A DNA stretch of 64,000 bases, taken from NCBI RefSeq assembly GCF_900105785.1, contig NZ_LT629799.1, forward strand, positions 2,914,001 to 2,978,000, given 5' to 3'. The translations under genes and the position numbers were made by a program. The notes below the pieces were generated by a model that ran no database searches, was not told where the DNA came from, and saw only the letters and a program-made list of their open reading frames with translations. Positions 35,780 to 46,920 of this stretch are shown piece after piece. The stretch is from Microlunatus sagamiharensis. Its GTDB lineage: Bacteria > Actinomycetota > Actinomycetes > Propionibacteriales > Propionibacteriaceae. The first letter of the stretch is position 1; each line of letters opens with the position of its first letter.

Positions 35780-37048
35780 CTAGCGGGCGACCTGGTTGGT
35801 GCTCGGGTCGGGGACCTCGTCGGAGAGGTGCTGCACGAACGTCTTGACGAAGGCGAGCATCGGGACGGCGAACAGCGCGCCGACGATGCCGCCGAGGATG
35901 ATGCCGATCGCGATGGCGAGCAGCACGGCGAGCGGGTGCAGCTTGACGGCGCGCCCGAGCAGGAACGGCTGCAGCAGGTGGCCCTCGACCTGCATCACCA
36001 CGATGATCGCGCCCAGCATGAACAGGGCCTGCACCCAGCCGAGGGCGACGAGCGCCACGAGGACGGCGACGAAGCCCGAGACGAAGGCGCCGACGATCGG
36101 CACGAAGGCGCCGATGAAGACGAGCGCCGCGAGCGCGGGGGCAGCTGGCACGCCGATGATGAGCGCCGCGATCAGCACGCCCAGACCGTCGGCGAGCGCG
36201 ACGACGATCGTCGCGCGCACGTACGACGACAGCGACTGCCAGCCGTTGAGGGCGGCGCCGTCGACCCGGCGGCGCGAACGACGGGGGAAGAAGCGCATGC
36301 AGAAGGTGAAGATCTCGCGCCCGTTGTGCAGGAAGTAGAACAGCGAGAAGAGGGTCAGCGCCGTCCCGGCGAGGAAGTGGCCGACCGACGAGCCGATCTC
36401 GGCCGCGTACGTGGTGATCGTGTCCTGGCTGGCGGTGACCCAGCTGGTGATCCGCGTGACCCACTCGTCGGGGTTGAAGTAGGTCGCGCTCACGTGCAGC
36501 GGGCCGTTCTGCAACCAGTTGGAGAGCTGCTTGAAGCCGGTGGTCACGTTCGTGCCCAGGGTGGACGACTGCGACACGATCGAGCTGACGATCAGGTAGA
36601 GCACGCCGGCGATGACGGCGATCCCGCCCAGGACGGTGATGGCGGTGGCCAGCCCCAGGTTGACCCCCCAGGAGTGCAGCCGCTTGGTGACCGGCAGCAG
36701 CAGGGCGGTCAGGAGCACGGCCACGAGCAGCGGGATCGTCACCTCGGAGAGGTACGCGAGCGCGTACGCGATCCCGGCGGCCATGATCGCGACGACGATC
36801 ACCCGCCAGCCCCAGGCGGCCGCGACGTGCAGGCCGTCGGGTACGGCCTGGTCGTAGACCGAGTTCTTCTCCTCGACGTGCACGTGCATCTCCGGGACCG
36901 CCGACTCGGGCGCGGCGACGGTCGCGCCGTCGGCCGCGGGTGCGGTCGGTCCTGCGGGCAGCGCCCGGGTGTCCGCGCGGGCGCGGGCCTCAGCGGTCCT
37001 GGCCCGGAGACGGTCGGCCCCACGCCGGAGCTGCTGGGAAATGGTCAT
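35780..37048 (-). CDS. AI-2E family (TqsA/PerM-like) transporter
   Basis: 422-aa membrane protein of the AI-2 exporter superfamily. About 80 cytoplasmic residues precede the first helix pair (WRVIVVAIMAAGIAYALAYL, VTIPLLVAVLLTALLLPVTK). The central extracytoplasmic/helical domain and the family motif region LSSYVRATIVVALADGLGV...GAFVPIVGAFVSGF are present, with VEGHLLQPFLLGRAVKLHP near the end. Some family members export autoinducer-2, others are Na+/H+ antiporters, so the substrate is open. ATG 37048 follows GAGAGCAGG. It is divergent from an MFS gene. Confidence 0.87.
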   Translation of the reverse strand: MTISQQLRRGADRLRARTAEARARADTRALPAGPTAPAADGATVAAPESAVPEMHVHVEEKNSVYDQAVPDGLHVAAAWGWRVIVVAIMAAGIAYALAYLSEVTIPLLVAVLLTALLLPVTKRLHSWGVNLGLATAITVLGGIAVIAGVLYLIVSSIVSQSSTLGTNVTTGFKQLSNWLQNGPLHVSATYFNPDEWVTRITSWVTASQDTITTYAAEIGSSVGHFLAGTALTLFSLFYFLHNGREIFTFCMRFFPRRSRRRVDGAALNGWQSLSSYVRATIVVALADGLGVLIAALIIGVPAAPALAALVFIGAFVPIVGAFVSGFVAVLVALVALGWVQALFMLGAIIVVMQVEGHLLQPFLLGRAVKLHPLAVLLAIAIGIILGGIVGALFAVPMLAFVKTFVQHLSDEVPDPSTNQVAR

Positions 37049-37145
37049 GCGCCTGCTCTCTCCTCCGCCCGACGCAACGTGCCGGGCTCTCCAACGGTAG
37101 TGGTCCGGGCCGCTCCCGCCCGCCCACGCGGGGCACACTGTGCCG

Positions 37146-38405
37146 GTGCCTCGCCAGCGTCCCGCCTTCCTGCCCGGAGCGGGACGGCGCCAGCCCCTCC
37201 CCCGCGAGGTCTACGTCCTCGGGTTGATCGCCTTCTGCGTGGCCGTCGGCTTCGGCGTCCTGGTGCCGGTGCTGCCGGTCTTCGCCCGCAGCTTCGGGGT
37301 CGACAACTTCCAGGTCGGCGCCGTGGTGTCGGCCTTCGCGCTGATGCGGCTGGCCTGCAGCCCCTTCTGCGGCCGCCTCATCGCCCTCTTCGGCGAGCGC
37401 CTGGTCCTGGCCGTCGGCATCTACGTGGTCGCGGTCTCGAGCGGGCTCGCCGGCATCTCGACGAGCTACGGCCAGCTGCTGGTGCTGCGCGGTCTCGGCG
37501 GGATCGGCTCGGCGATGTTCACGGTGTCGGCCACGACGCTGCTGCTGACGAGCGTGCGCCACGAGCTCCGCGGCCGCGCCGCCGGCTTCTTCCAGGCGGG
37601 CTTCCTCATCGGCGGGATGGCCGGGCCCGCGATCGGCGGGCTGCTGTCGGCCATCAGCATCACCGCGCCCTTCTTCTTCTACGCCGCCACGCTCGCCGTC
37701 GCCGGCACCGTCGGACTCCTGCTGCTGCGGACGCGGTCGGCCCGCGACGACGACGCGCCTGCGCTGCCCGTCCGCCCGCTGCGCGAGGTCCTGCGCGACC
37801 GGCGCTTCCAGGCCGCCTGCCTGGTCAACCTCGGGCAGGGCTGGTCGTCGTTCGGGGTCCGCTCGGCCCTCGTGCCGGTGCTCGTCGTCGAGGTCCTGGG
37901 GCGCGACACCTCCTGGACCGGCATCGCCTTCACCTGCGCGGCCGTCGTGCAGACCGTCGCCGTCGGGCCGGCGGGACGGTTCGTCGACACGGTCGGGCGC
38001 CGCCCGGCGATGGTGCTCGGCACCGCGCTCGCGGCCGGCTCGATCCTGGCCGTCGCCTTCGCCCCGAACGTCTACGTCCTCATCGCCGTGCTCTGCGTCT
38101 ACGGGGTGTCCGCGGCCTTCCTCGGCACGGCACCGGCCGCCTCCGTCGGCGACGCGGCCGGCGCACGCGGCGGCACCCCGGTCGCGATCTTCTCGATGTC
38201 GTCGGACGTGGGCGCGATCCTCGGCCCGCTCGTGGCCGGCTTCCTCGCCGACCAGGTCGGCTACCCGGTCGCCTTCGCGGTGGGGGCGGCGCTGCTGCTG
38301 GTCGGGACGTTCGCCTCGGCCCGGATGCCGCGCGAGAGGCCGCGCCCCACCCCCGTCGAGGTCCGCGACCCGGAGGGCAGCGATGAGCCGACCCGCGTGG
38401 ACTGA
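37146..38405 (+). CDS. MFS transporter
   Basis: 419-aa 12-helix major facilitator permease. The first helix is [20 protein letters not shown] followed by [15 protein letters not shown]; motif A-like [17 protein letters not shown] and a second-half motif [15 protein letters not shown] are visible. GTG 37146 is chosen because CACACT lies exactly 6 nt upstream (leaderless pattern); GTG 37140 is also in frame. The 3' end overlaps the ung start by 23 bp, so the two are probably co-transcribed. Substrate unknown. Confidence 0.85.
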   Translation: MPRQRPAFLPGAGRRQPLPREVYVLGLIAFCVAVGFGVLVPVLPVFARSFGVDNFQVGAVVSAFALMRLACSPFCGRLIALFGERLVLAVGIYVVAVSSGLAGISTSYGQLLVLRGLGGIGSAMFTVSATTLLLTSVRHELRGRAAGFFQAGFLIGGMAGPAIGGLLSAISITAPFFFYAATLAVAGTVGLLLLRTRSARDDDAPALPVRPLREVLRDRRFQAACLVNLGQGWSSFGVRSALVPVLVVEVLGRDTSWTGIAFTCAAVVQTVAVGPAGRFVDTVGRRPAMVLGTALAAGSILAVAFAPNVYVLIAVLCVYGVSAAFLGTAPAASVGDAAGARGGTPVAIFSMSSDVGAILGPLVAGFLADQVGYPVAFAVGAALLLVGTFASARMPRERPRPTPVEVRDPEGSDEPTRVD

Positions 38406-39066
38406 GCAGCTCGCGCCCGACTGGGCCGAGGCGCTGCGCCCCGCCGAGGCCGCGCTCGCCCGCGCCGAGGCGTTCTGCGACGCCGAGGACGCGGCGGGTC
38501 GGGTCTACCTGCCGTTGCGCGACCGCGTGCTGCGCGCGTTCGGACGCCCGCTCGCCGACGTCCGCGTGCTCGTCGTCGGGCAGGACCCCTACCCCAACCC
38601 CGGGCACCCCGTCGGGCTCGCCTTCTCCGTGGCGCCCGACGTCCGCCCGCTGCCGCGCTCGCTGGCGAACGTCTACCGCGAGCTCGAGGCCGACCTCGGC
38701 ATCGCCCCGGCGGCGCACGGCGACCTCTCGGCGTGGTTCGAGCAGGGCGTCCTGCTCCTCAACCGCGTCCTCACCGTCGCGCCGGGCCAGTCCGGCTCGC
38801 ACCGCCGCAAGGGCTGGGAGCAGGTCACCCAGCGCGCGATCGAGGCGCTCGTCGAGCGCGGCGGACCGCTCGTCGCCGTGCTGTGGGGTGGCGACGCGCG
38901 CAAGCTCGCGCCTCTCCTCGGCGACGTCCCCGTCGTCGAGAGCGCCCACCCGTCGCCGCTCTCGGCGCGCTACGGCTTCTTCGGCTCGCGTCCCTTCAGC
39001 CGGGTCAACGAGCTCCTCGCGGCCCAGGGCGCGGAGCCGATCGACTGGCGCCTTCCCACGGTCTGA
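38383..39066 (+). CDS. ung: uracil-DNA glycosylase (family 1)
   Basis: 227-aa base-excision repair enzyme removing uracil from DNA. The catalytic water-activating Asp is in [19 protein letters not shown], the uracil-binding Asn in LLLNRVLTV, and the minor-groove intercalation/His loop in [20 protein letters not shown]. Length matches family 1 enzymes. Its start lies inside the end of the MFS gene. High-G+C genomes face frequent cytosine deamination, but nothing special is seen in its regulation. Confidence 0.96.
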   Translation: MSRPAWTEQLAPDWAEALRPAEAALARAEAFCDAEDAAGRVYLPLRDRVLRAFGRPLADVRVLVVGQDPYPNPGHPVGLAFSVAPDVRPLPRSLANVYRELEADLGIAPAAHGDLSAWFEQGVLLLNRVLTVAPGQSGSHRRKGWEQVTQRAIEALVERGGPLVAVLWGGDARKLAPLLGDVPVVESAHPSPLSARYGFFGSRPFSRVNELLAAQGAEPIDWRLPTV

Positions 39067-39153
39067 GTGCTCCCGGCACCTCGGGGCCGTGCCTCCAGCC
39101 TCTCGAGCACGGGAGCAATCTAGGCTCGGCGGACGCGACGAGAGGAACGCCGC

Positions 39154-39921
39154 ATGTCCCGCAGGAGGACGCCGGCCCCGAGGCGGGCACCCCGGCCGGC
39201 CACGAGGGTCGTCCCTCGCCGGCCACCCCGGCTGACCGGGGACGCCTTCCGCGCCTGGTTCGCCCTGGGCCTGACCGTCCCGATCGCGGCGGCAGTCGGC
39301 CTGGCCGCGTCGCCGGACCTCGGCGAGGACGGCCGCGCCGCCTTCGTCCGCGACCAGCTGGTCGTCGGGCTGGCGAGCCTCGTTGCCTACTTCGTCCTCT
39401 ACGCGGTCCTCACCTGGTCGACGTTCCGGTCCTCCGAGCGTCCCGAGCTGGAGCGGGTGCTTCGGGCGACCCGACCCCGGGAGCGGTCGGCCCGGGTCGC
39501 CCTCGCGCTCAGCGGCGGTGGCGCGACGAGCTGGTCGGTGTCGGCGGGGCTCTTCTCGCTGGCCGTGGTCGTGCTCGTGGCCGTCCAGCCCGTCCTGCGT
39601 GCCGACGCCATGGTGCTCGTGGCGAGCGGCCTCGCCGTGATCGCGAGCTGGCTGGTCGTGGTGGTCACCTTCGCGGTGCAGTACATGCGCACCGACGTCG
39701 AGTCGGGCGGGCTCGCCTTCCCGGGCGAGGAGCGCCCCGTCTTCGACGACTACGCCTACCTCGCGCTGCAGATCAGCACGACCTACTCCTCCTCCGACGT
39801 CGAGGTGACGACCCGGGCGATGCGGCGTCGCGTCGGGCGCCACACGCTCGTGGCCTTCGTCTTCAACTCGGTGATCGTCGCTCTGCTGGTCAGCGCGCTC
39901 CTGGCCGGCGTCTCGGGCTGA
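39154..39921 (+). CDS. DUF1345 membrane protein
   Basis: 255-aa DUF1345 protein with a basic Arg/Pro-rich N-terminus (about 28 residues) and four membrane helices. The family block ALQISTTYSSSDVEVTTRAMRR before the last helix is characteristic and looks like an ion-channel pore loop. Function is unknown. GAGAGGA lies upstream of ATG 39154 and a TAGGCT -10 box lies about 30 bp further upstream, so this message has a leader. A palindromic repeat follows the stop. Confidence 0.85.
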   Translation: MSRRRTPAPRRAPRPATRVVPRRPPRLTGDAFRAWFALGLTVPIAAAVGLAASPDLGEDGRAAFVRDQLVVGLASLVAYFVLYAVLTWSTFRSSERPELERVLRATRPRERSARVALALSGGGATSWSVSAGLFSLAVVVLVAVQPVLRADAMVLVASGLAVIASWLVVVVTFAVQYMRTDVESGGLAFPGEERPVFDDYAYLALQISTTYSSSDVEVTTRAMRRRVGRHTLVAFVFNSVIVALLVSALLAGVSG

Positions 39922-40023
39922 GCACCGTGAAGGGTCCGCAACGGGTGGGCGTGTCCAGCTGCTGCTCAGGCTGAGAGGGGACGCCGACCTTGTCGAGGCC
40001 CTTCGACAGGCTCAGGGAGCGTC
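39919..40023. repeat. REP-like palindromic element, copy 2 (left arm degenerate)
   Basis: The right arm GGCCCTTCGACAGGCTCAGG (about 39997-40020) and the inner dyad (GGGTGGGCGTG against GGACGCCGACC) match copies 1 and 3. The left arm is eroded to a GTGAAGGGTCCGCAACGGG remnant. It sits between convergent DUF1345 and metB genes. Confidence 0.75.
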
Positions 40024-40035
40024 CCTCGGCCCAGC

Positions 40036-41187
40036 TCAGCCGGCGAGCGCCTGCTCGAGGTCGGCGACGAGGTCGTCCGCGTCCTCGATGCCCACGCTGA
40101 TCCGGACGAGGTCAGCCGGCACCTCGAGCCGGGTGCCCGCGACGGAGGCGTGCGTCATGCGGCCGGGGTGCTCGATGAGGGACTCCACCCCGCCGAGCGA
40201 CTCGCCGAGGATGATCACCTTCGTGCGCCCGCACACGGCGACCGCCTCCTCCTCGCCGCCGTGGACGCGGAAGCTCACCATCCCGCCGAAGCGGCGCATC
40301 TGACGCGCGGCCAGGTCGTGACCGGCGTGCGACTCCAGGCCGGGGTAGATCACCTCGGCGACCTTGGGGTGGCCCTCGAGGAACTGCGCCACGCGCTCGG
40401 CGTTGTCGCAGTGGCGCTCCATGCGGACGGCGAGCGTACGGATCCCGCGCAGCGTGAGCCAGGCGTCGAACGGACCGGCCACCGCGCCCATCGCGTTCTG
40501 GTGGAACCGCAGCTTCTCGGCCAGCGCGTCGTCGGAGACGACCAGCGCGCCGCCGACGACGTCGGAGTGCCCGCCGACGTACTTGGTCGTCGAGTGCACG
40601 ACGATGTCGGCGCCGAGCGCGAGCGGCTGCTGCAGGTAGGGGCTCGCGAAGGTGTTGTCGACCACGAGCAGCGCCCCGGCGGCGTGCGCGAGCTCGGCGA
40701 TGCCGGCGATGTCGGCGACGCTCAGCAGCGGGTTGGTCGGCGTCTCGACCCACACGATCGTCGTGCGCTCCGGCACGATCGCGGCGCGCACGGCGTCGAG
40801 GTCGGTGAGGTCGACCGGCGAGACCTGCAGGCCCCACCCGTCGTACACGCGGGCGAACAGGCGGTAGGTGCCGCCGTACGCGTCGTGCGGGATCACGGCG
40901 TGGCCGTCGGGCCCGGTGAACGCGCGCAGCACCGCGTCCTCGGCGGCGAGGCCGCTGGCGAAGGCGAGCCCGTGCCGGCCGCCCTCGAGCGAGGCGAGCG
41001 TCTGCTCCAGCACGGTCCGCGTCGGGTTGCCCGAGCGCGAGTACTCGTAGCCGCCCTTGAGCCCGCCGACGCCGTCCTGGGAGTAGGTCGACGTCGCGTA
41101 GATCGGCGGCGTCACCGCCCCGTACGCCGGGTCCGCCTCCGGGCCGGCGTGGATGGCGCGCGTGCTGAAACCCTGCTGTTCGCTCAC
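40036..41187 (-). CDS. metB: cystathionine gamma-synthase (PLP-dependent)
   Basis: 383-aa Cys/Met-metabolism PLP enzyme. The PLP lysine is Lys202 in [18 protein letters not shown]; phosphate-binding [15 protein letters not shown] and [13 protein letters not shown] are typical. In actinomycetes this gene joins O-acyl-homoserine to cysteine (forward transsulfuration), and some homologues also have cystathionine gamma-lyase activity. With the cystathionine beta-synthase at 57419-58789 the window holds genes for both sides of transsulfuration; sequence alone does not separate synthase from lyase. It is divergent from msrA. Confidence 0.88.
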   Translation of the reverse strand: MSEQQGFSTRAIHAGPEADPAYGAVTPPIYATSTYSQDGVGGLKGGYEYSRSGNPTRTVLEQTLASLEGGRHGLAFASGLAAEDAVLRAFTGPDGHAVIPHDAYGGTYRLFARVYDGWGLQVSPVDLTDLDAVRAAIVPERTTIVWVETPTNPLLSVADIAGIAELAHAAGALLVVDNTFASPYLQQPLALGADIVVHSTTKYVGGHSDVVGGALVVSDDALAEKLRFHQNAMGAVAGPFDAWLTLRGIRTLAVRMERHCDNAERVAQFLEGHPKVAEVIYPGLESHAGHDLAARQMRRFGGMVSFRVHGGEEEAVAVCGRTKVIILGESLGGVESLIEHPGRMTHASVAGTRLEVPADLVRISVGIEDADDLVADLEQALAG

Positions 41188-41317
41188 GGGCCCGAGGCTA
41201 CGCGGGGCCCTCCGCCCGGTTCAGGGAACGCGGCGCCCCCGGAACATCGGGTCGTGCGCGACGGTTGCACCTCCTGCCGGGCCATCCAGGTCCGCGCAGA
41301 GAGGCAGACTCGTACCC

Positions 41318-41950
<633 letters not shown>

Positions 41951-41968
41951 TCACCAGGGGCTGATGTA

Positions 41969-42068
41969 CGCCCCCTGAGCTTGTCGAAGGGCCTCGGAGA
42001 GGTCGGCGTGCTCCTCTCGCCAGGAGGACGCCGACCCCTTCGGGGCTCTTCGACAGGCTCAGGGGGCG
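41969..42068. repeat. REP-like palindromic element, copy 3 (intact)
   Basis: Left arm ACGCCCCCTGAGCTTGTCGA (from 41969) and right arm TCTTCGACAGGCTCAGGGGG (to about 42066) enclose GGTCGGCGTGCTCC against GGAGGACGCCGACC. Both arms have changed from copy 1 in a matched way (GGGGG/CCCCC in place of AGGG/CCCT), evidence that pairing is conserved. Confidence 0.85.
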
Positions 42069-42137
42069 GTCCTCGTCCGAGCCCTCCACCGTAAATCTGG
42101 TCGCACGACAGCGACCACGTCCGTAAGTTGGTCCCCC

Positions 42138-43781
<1,644 letters not shown>

Positions 43782-43812
43782 GCACTGGAGCCCCGGGTGC
43801 GGCGCCGCCCAC

Positions 43813-43818
43813 TACGGT
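43813..43818 (+). promoter_or_regulatory. -10 box of leaderless promoter (TACGGT)
   Basis: TACGGT is followed by 6 nt and the ATG at 43825, the same geometry as six other promoters in the window. It supports the reality of the small downstream gene. Confidence 0.55.
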
Positions 43819-43824
43819 CGGCAC

Positions 43825-44118
43825 ATGAGCAACGACACCCCGGAGACCCCGGACCTGCAGGAGATCGACGTCCACAACAACCGGGAGTCGCGCGCCTACG
43901 CCGCGGAGTCGACCCAGCGCGTGTCCCGGGCGAGCGACGGCGGTGCCCCGCCGCACGAGGCGACGCCCGCCGGCGAGCTGCCCGAGCGCGGCGACCAGGG
44001 CACGGCCGGCGGCAACCCGGTGGCCGGGCTGGAGATCAGCCACGCCGAGGCCGAGGACGCCGCGGTCCCGGACGACCGCCCGCAGGAGGTCGACGGCCCC
44101 GCAACCGGGCACGCCTGA
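43825..44118 (+). CDS. small acidic hypothetical protein
   Basis: 97-aa hydrophilic protein with many Glu, Asp, Pro and Gly and no predicted membrane segment; it looks largely disordered. The N-terminus contains LQEIDVHNNRESRAYAAEST, the most structured-looking part. No family recognised. Support is a leaderless promoter box at the correct distance, normal codon use in this frame, and a hairpin just after the stop. Confidence 0.6.
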   Translation: MSNDTPETPDLQEIDVHNNRESRAYAAESTQRVSRASDGGAPPHEATPAGELPERGDQGTAGGNPVAGLEISHAEAEDAAVPDDRPQEVDGPATGHA

Positions 44119-44130
44119 GCCGAGCGTCAT

Positions 44131-44171
44131 CGGGTGACTTCCTGCACCGTGACGGTGCAGGAAGTCACCCG
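44131..44171. terminator. perfect 20-bp inverted repeat
   Basis: CGGGTGACTTCCTGCACCGT (44131-44150) and its exact complement (44152-44171) are separated by a single base. It follows the small acidic gene by 12 bp and probably terminates it. The stem is longer and more perfect than other terminators here. The 113 bp on to 44284 hold the promoter region of the next gene. Confidence 0.65.
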
Positions 44172-44284
44172 TTGTTCGTCCCTGGGCCCGATTGACGGGC
44201 ACTCCGAACAGGCCGTGCCGTGGGAGGGTTGAGGTCCCTGGTCAGCGGAGACCTCGTGCCCGTGCCCCACCCGAGGAACCGCTG

Positions 44285-45562
44285 ATGACCACCACCACGC
44301 CTGCGCCTGCCGCCACGCCTCCCGTCGCGACGACGTCCGCGCCCGCTCCCCTCCGCTTCGGCTCGCTCGGCGGCGACCGCCCCGCCAGGGCCGGCTGGGC
44401 GCTCTTCGCCCTCGCCGTCGGCGGCTTCGCGATCGGCACGACCGAGTTCGCCTCCATGGGCCTGCTGCCCCAGATCGCCGCGGGCGTCGGCGTCTCCATC
44501 CCGACCGCCGGCAGCCTGATCTCCGCGTACGCGCTCGGCGTCGTCGTCGGCGCCCCGCTCATCGCCGTCCTCGCCGCGCGGATCCCGCGCCGCCGCCTGC
44601 TGCTGGCGCTGATGCTCGTCTTCGCGCTCGGCAACGCCGCCTCGGCCGCCGCGTCCTCGTTCGGCTTCCTGCTCGTCGCGCGGTTCGTCGCCGGCCTGCC
44701 GCACGGCGCGTACTTCGGCGTCGCCTCGCTCGTCGCCGCCGCCCTCGTCGCCCCGAACCGGCGCGCCTCGGCCGTGGCCCGCGTCATGCTCGGGCTGACC
44801 GTGGCCAACGTCGTCGGTGTTCCTCTCGCCACCTGGGCCGGTCAGCACCTCGGCTGGCCGGCGCTCTACGTCGCCGTCGCCGTCCTCGCGGTCCTCTGCC
44901 TCGTCGCGATGGCGTCGTTCGTGCCGCCCGTCCGGGTCGGCCCCGCCGACGCGGTCGCGAGCGTGCGTACGGAGCTCGGCGCGCTCGCGCGTCCGCAGGT
45001 CTGGTTCGCCCTGGTCACGGGCATGGTGAGCTTCGGCGGCATGTTCGCGACCTACTCCTACATCTCCCCGACCGTCATGACGCTCGCCGGCCTGAGCGAG
45101 GGCGGCGTGGTGTGGATCCTCGCGATGTTCGGCATCGGCTCGACCGTCGGCACGCTGCTCGGCGGCCGCCTCGCGGACCGGGCGCTGGTCCCGACGCTGC
45201 TCGGCGGGCTGGTCGGGATCGGGGTCGTGCTGGCCACGTTCGGCCTGCTGGCCACGACGCCCGTCGGCGCGTTCGTGGCGGTGTTCCTGCTCGGCGCCTC
45301 CGGCAGCCTGATGCTCCCGGCGCTGCAGACCCGGCTGATGGACGCCGCCGCCGGCGGCCAGTCGCTCGCCGCGGCCCTCAACCACGCCACCCTGAACATC
45401 GCCAACGCGCTCGGCGCCTGGCTCGGCGGCGCGGTCCTCGCCGCCGGCTACTCGTACGCCTGGCCGAGCCGGGTGTCCGTCGTGCTGCCGGTCCTCGGCC
45501 TGATCGTCTTCAGCGTGGGCCTGGCCCTGCAGCGACGCGAGCGGGCGGCGACGAGCGGCTGA
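44285..45562 (+). CDS. AraJ/NepI-type MFS efflux transporter
   Basis: 425-aa 12-helix MFS permease. After a Thr/Pro/Ala-rich N-terminus the first helix ALFALAVGGFAIGTTEFASM carries the GTTEF motif typical of the AraJ/YdhP/NepI sugar-nucleoside efflux group; ARIPRRRLLLALM and GLPHGAYFGVASLVAAALV follow. GAGGA lies 9 nt before ATG 44285. Members export sugars, nucleosides or drugs. It is convergent with the ROK regulator 9 bp away. Confidence 0.87.
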   Translation: MTTTTPAPAATPPVATTSAPAPLRFGSLGGDRPARAGWALFALAVGGFAIGTTEFASMGLLPQIAAGVGVSIPTAGSLISAYALGVVVGAPLIAVLAARIPRRRLLLALMLVFALGNAASAAASSFGFLLVARFVAGLPHGAYFGVASLVAAALVAPNRRASAVARVMLGLTVANVVGVPLATWAGQHLGWPALYVAVAVLAVLCLVAMASFVPPVRVGPADAVASVRTELGALARPQVWFALVTGMVSFGGMFATYSYISPTVMTLAGLSEGGVVWILAMFGIGSTVGTLLGGRLADRALVPTLLGGLVGIGVVLATFGLLATTPVGAFVAVFLLGASGSLMLPALQTRLMDAAAGGQSLAAALNHATLNIANALGAWLGGAVLAAGYSYAWPSRVSVVLPVLGLIVFSVGLALQRRERAATSG

Positions 45563-45571
45563 GCCCTCGGC

Positions 45572-46759
45572 TCAGATCCCCGCACCGAGCTCCTGGGACA
45601 GGACGAGGCCCGCCCCACCGAGCAGGGCGATCTGGTCGCCGCTGTCGCCCAGCACCACGGACGGCGGGGTACCTCTCCGTGGGCTGAAGCTGGTGAGCCA
45701 GTGCTCGAGCCGGCTCTTCATCAGCTCTCCCCCGGCGGCGGCGTCGCCGTGGACGACGTAGGTGCCCGACGCGAGCATCTGCTCGTTGTTCGCCATGCCG
45801 ATCGCGAGGTTGCGGGCGTAGAGGTCCAGCAGCTCCTTCGCCGTCTGATCACCCGCAGCCGCAGATCCGGCCAGCGCGGCGGCGCCCACGGCGCCCGCGT
45901 CCTCGACACCTCGACGCTCGGCCTCGCGCCGGAGCCAGAGCACGCTCGCGACCATCTCCCAGCAGCCACGGCGGCCGCACAGGCAACGCTCGCCGCCCAT
46001 GTCCACGACGATGTGCCCGTACTCACCGCCGGCGCCGGCAGGCCCGGCGATGATGCGGCCCTCGTGCACGATGCCCATGCCCAGGGCCTCGCCCGTGTAG
46101 ACCGACGCGAAGCTCGACAGGTGCCGGCCGTGCCCGAACCACTTGTCCCCCAGCGCCCGGACCCTCGGGTGGTGGTCGACGGCCACCGGTACGCCGAACC
46201 TCTCGGCCAGCACCCGGCCCAACGGGTAGTCGTTCAGGACCGGCGCCAGGTGGAGCGAGATGATCGTCCCCGTCGTCGTGTCGACCATCCCCGACGCCGC
46301 CACCCCGATGCCGAGGAGCGCCTGGCCGTCGAAGCAGCGGGCTGCGAGCGCGAGCACCGCCTCCTGCACCTGGTCGATCCCGTGCTCGGGCTCGATGGTG
46401 GCCTGCGCCTGGACGCGGACGGTGCCGTCCATGCCGATGCGCGCCGCAGCGACGGTGCGGTCCGCGAGTCGCATGCCTCCCAGCTCGAGGCCGTCCGCGT
46501 CGAACCACAGCGGTCGCGCGGGCTTCCCGCCGTTGGGCGAGGCGGCCACCTGCTCACCCTCGACCAGCGTGTTGTTGTCGATGAGCGGCTGGAGGATCGA
46601 GGCGATCGTCGCCCGGTTCACGTTCAGCGCCCTGGCCAGCTGAGCCCGGCTCGACGGACCATTCTGGTGGAGCAGCTCGAGCACGCGTGACCTGTTGACC
46701 TGGCCGATGCTCGCGGGGTTCAGCAGTCCGACGTCGCGCTTGACCGTCGACTCCGTCAA
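45572..46759 (-). CDS. ROK family transcriptional repressor
   Basis: ROK-family sugar-responsive regulator, 395 aa with the start used here. The N-terminal winged helix reads NRSRVLELLHQNGPSSRAQLARAL...NRATIASILQPL. The kinase-like ROK domain carries the zinc motif CLCGRRGCWE and the signature GAGGEYGHIVVD. TTG 46759 has AGGGGG 6 nt upstream and begins TESTVKRDVGLLNPASIGQ; the GTG at 46804 is an alternative but lies only 3 nt after a TACGGT box. It is divergent from the sugar-uptake operon and most likely represses it through the A/T-rich site at 46842-46864. Confidence 0.86.
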   Translation of the reverse strand: MTESTVKRDVGLLNPASIGQVNRSRVLELLHQNGPSSRAQLARALNVNRATIASILQPLIDNNTLVEGEQVAASPNGGKPARPLWFDADGLELGGMRLADRTVAAARIGMDGTVRVQAQATIEPEHGIDQVQEAVLALAARCFDGQALLGIGVAASGMVDTTTGTIISLHLAPVLNDYPLGRVLAERFGVPVAVDHHPRVRALGDKWFGHGRHLSSFASVYTGEALGMGIVHEGRIIAGPAGAGGEYGHIVVDMGGERCLCGRRGCWEMVASVLWLRREAERRGVEDAGAVGAAALAGSAAAGDQTAKELLDLYARNLAIGMANNEQMLASGTYVVHGDAAAGGELMKSRLEHWLTSFSPRRGTPPSVVLGDSGDQIALLGGAGLVLSQELGAGI

Positions 46760-46841
46760 GGCGGGCCCCCTGGATGAGGCGCTGAGGCCCCTCGACTTGT
46801 TCACAGCACCGTAATCCCGGCCCCTAGACAGTGTGATGCGG

Positions 46842-46864
46842 GTATGTAAGAGTTTAAAACATAC
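46842..46864. promoter_or_regulatory. A/T-rich dyad, probable ROK operator
   Basis: GTATGT (46842-46847) and ACATAC (46859-46864) flank AAGAGTTTAAA, an A/T island unusual for this genome, in the divergent ROK/Gfo intergenic region. It contains a TTTAAA centre. Binding by the ROK protein is inference from position. Confidence 0.55.
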
Positions 46865-46920
46865 TTCGTGCTGCTCGCTCGGTCCGTCTGCAGCCCCTCC
46901 CTGACGAAAGTGGTTCGCCC

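Noticed and set aside
41188-41317. Possible SAM riboswitch upstream of metB
   Set aside because: The 130-bp intergenic sequence shows no SAM-riboswitch core pattern; only ordinary G+C-rich short dyads are visible.
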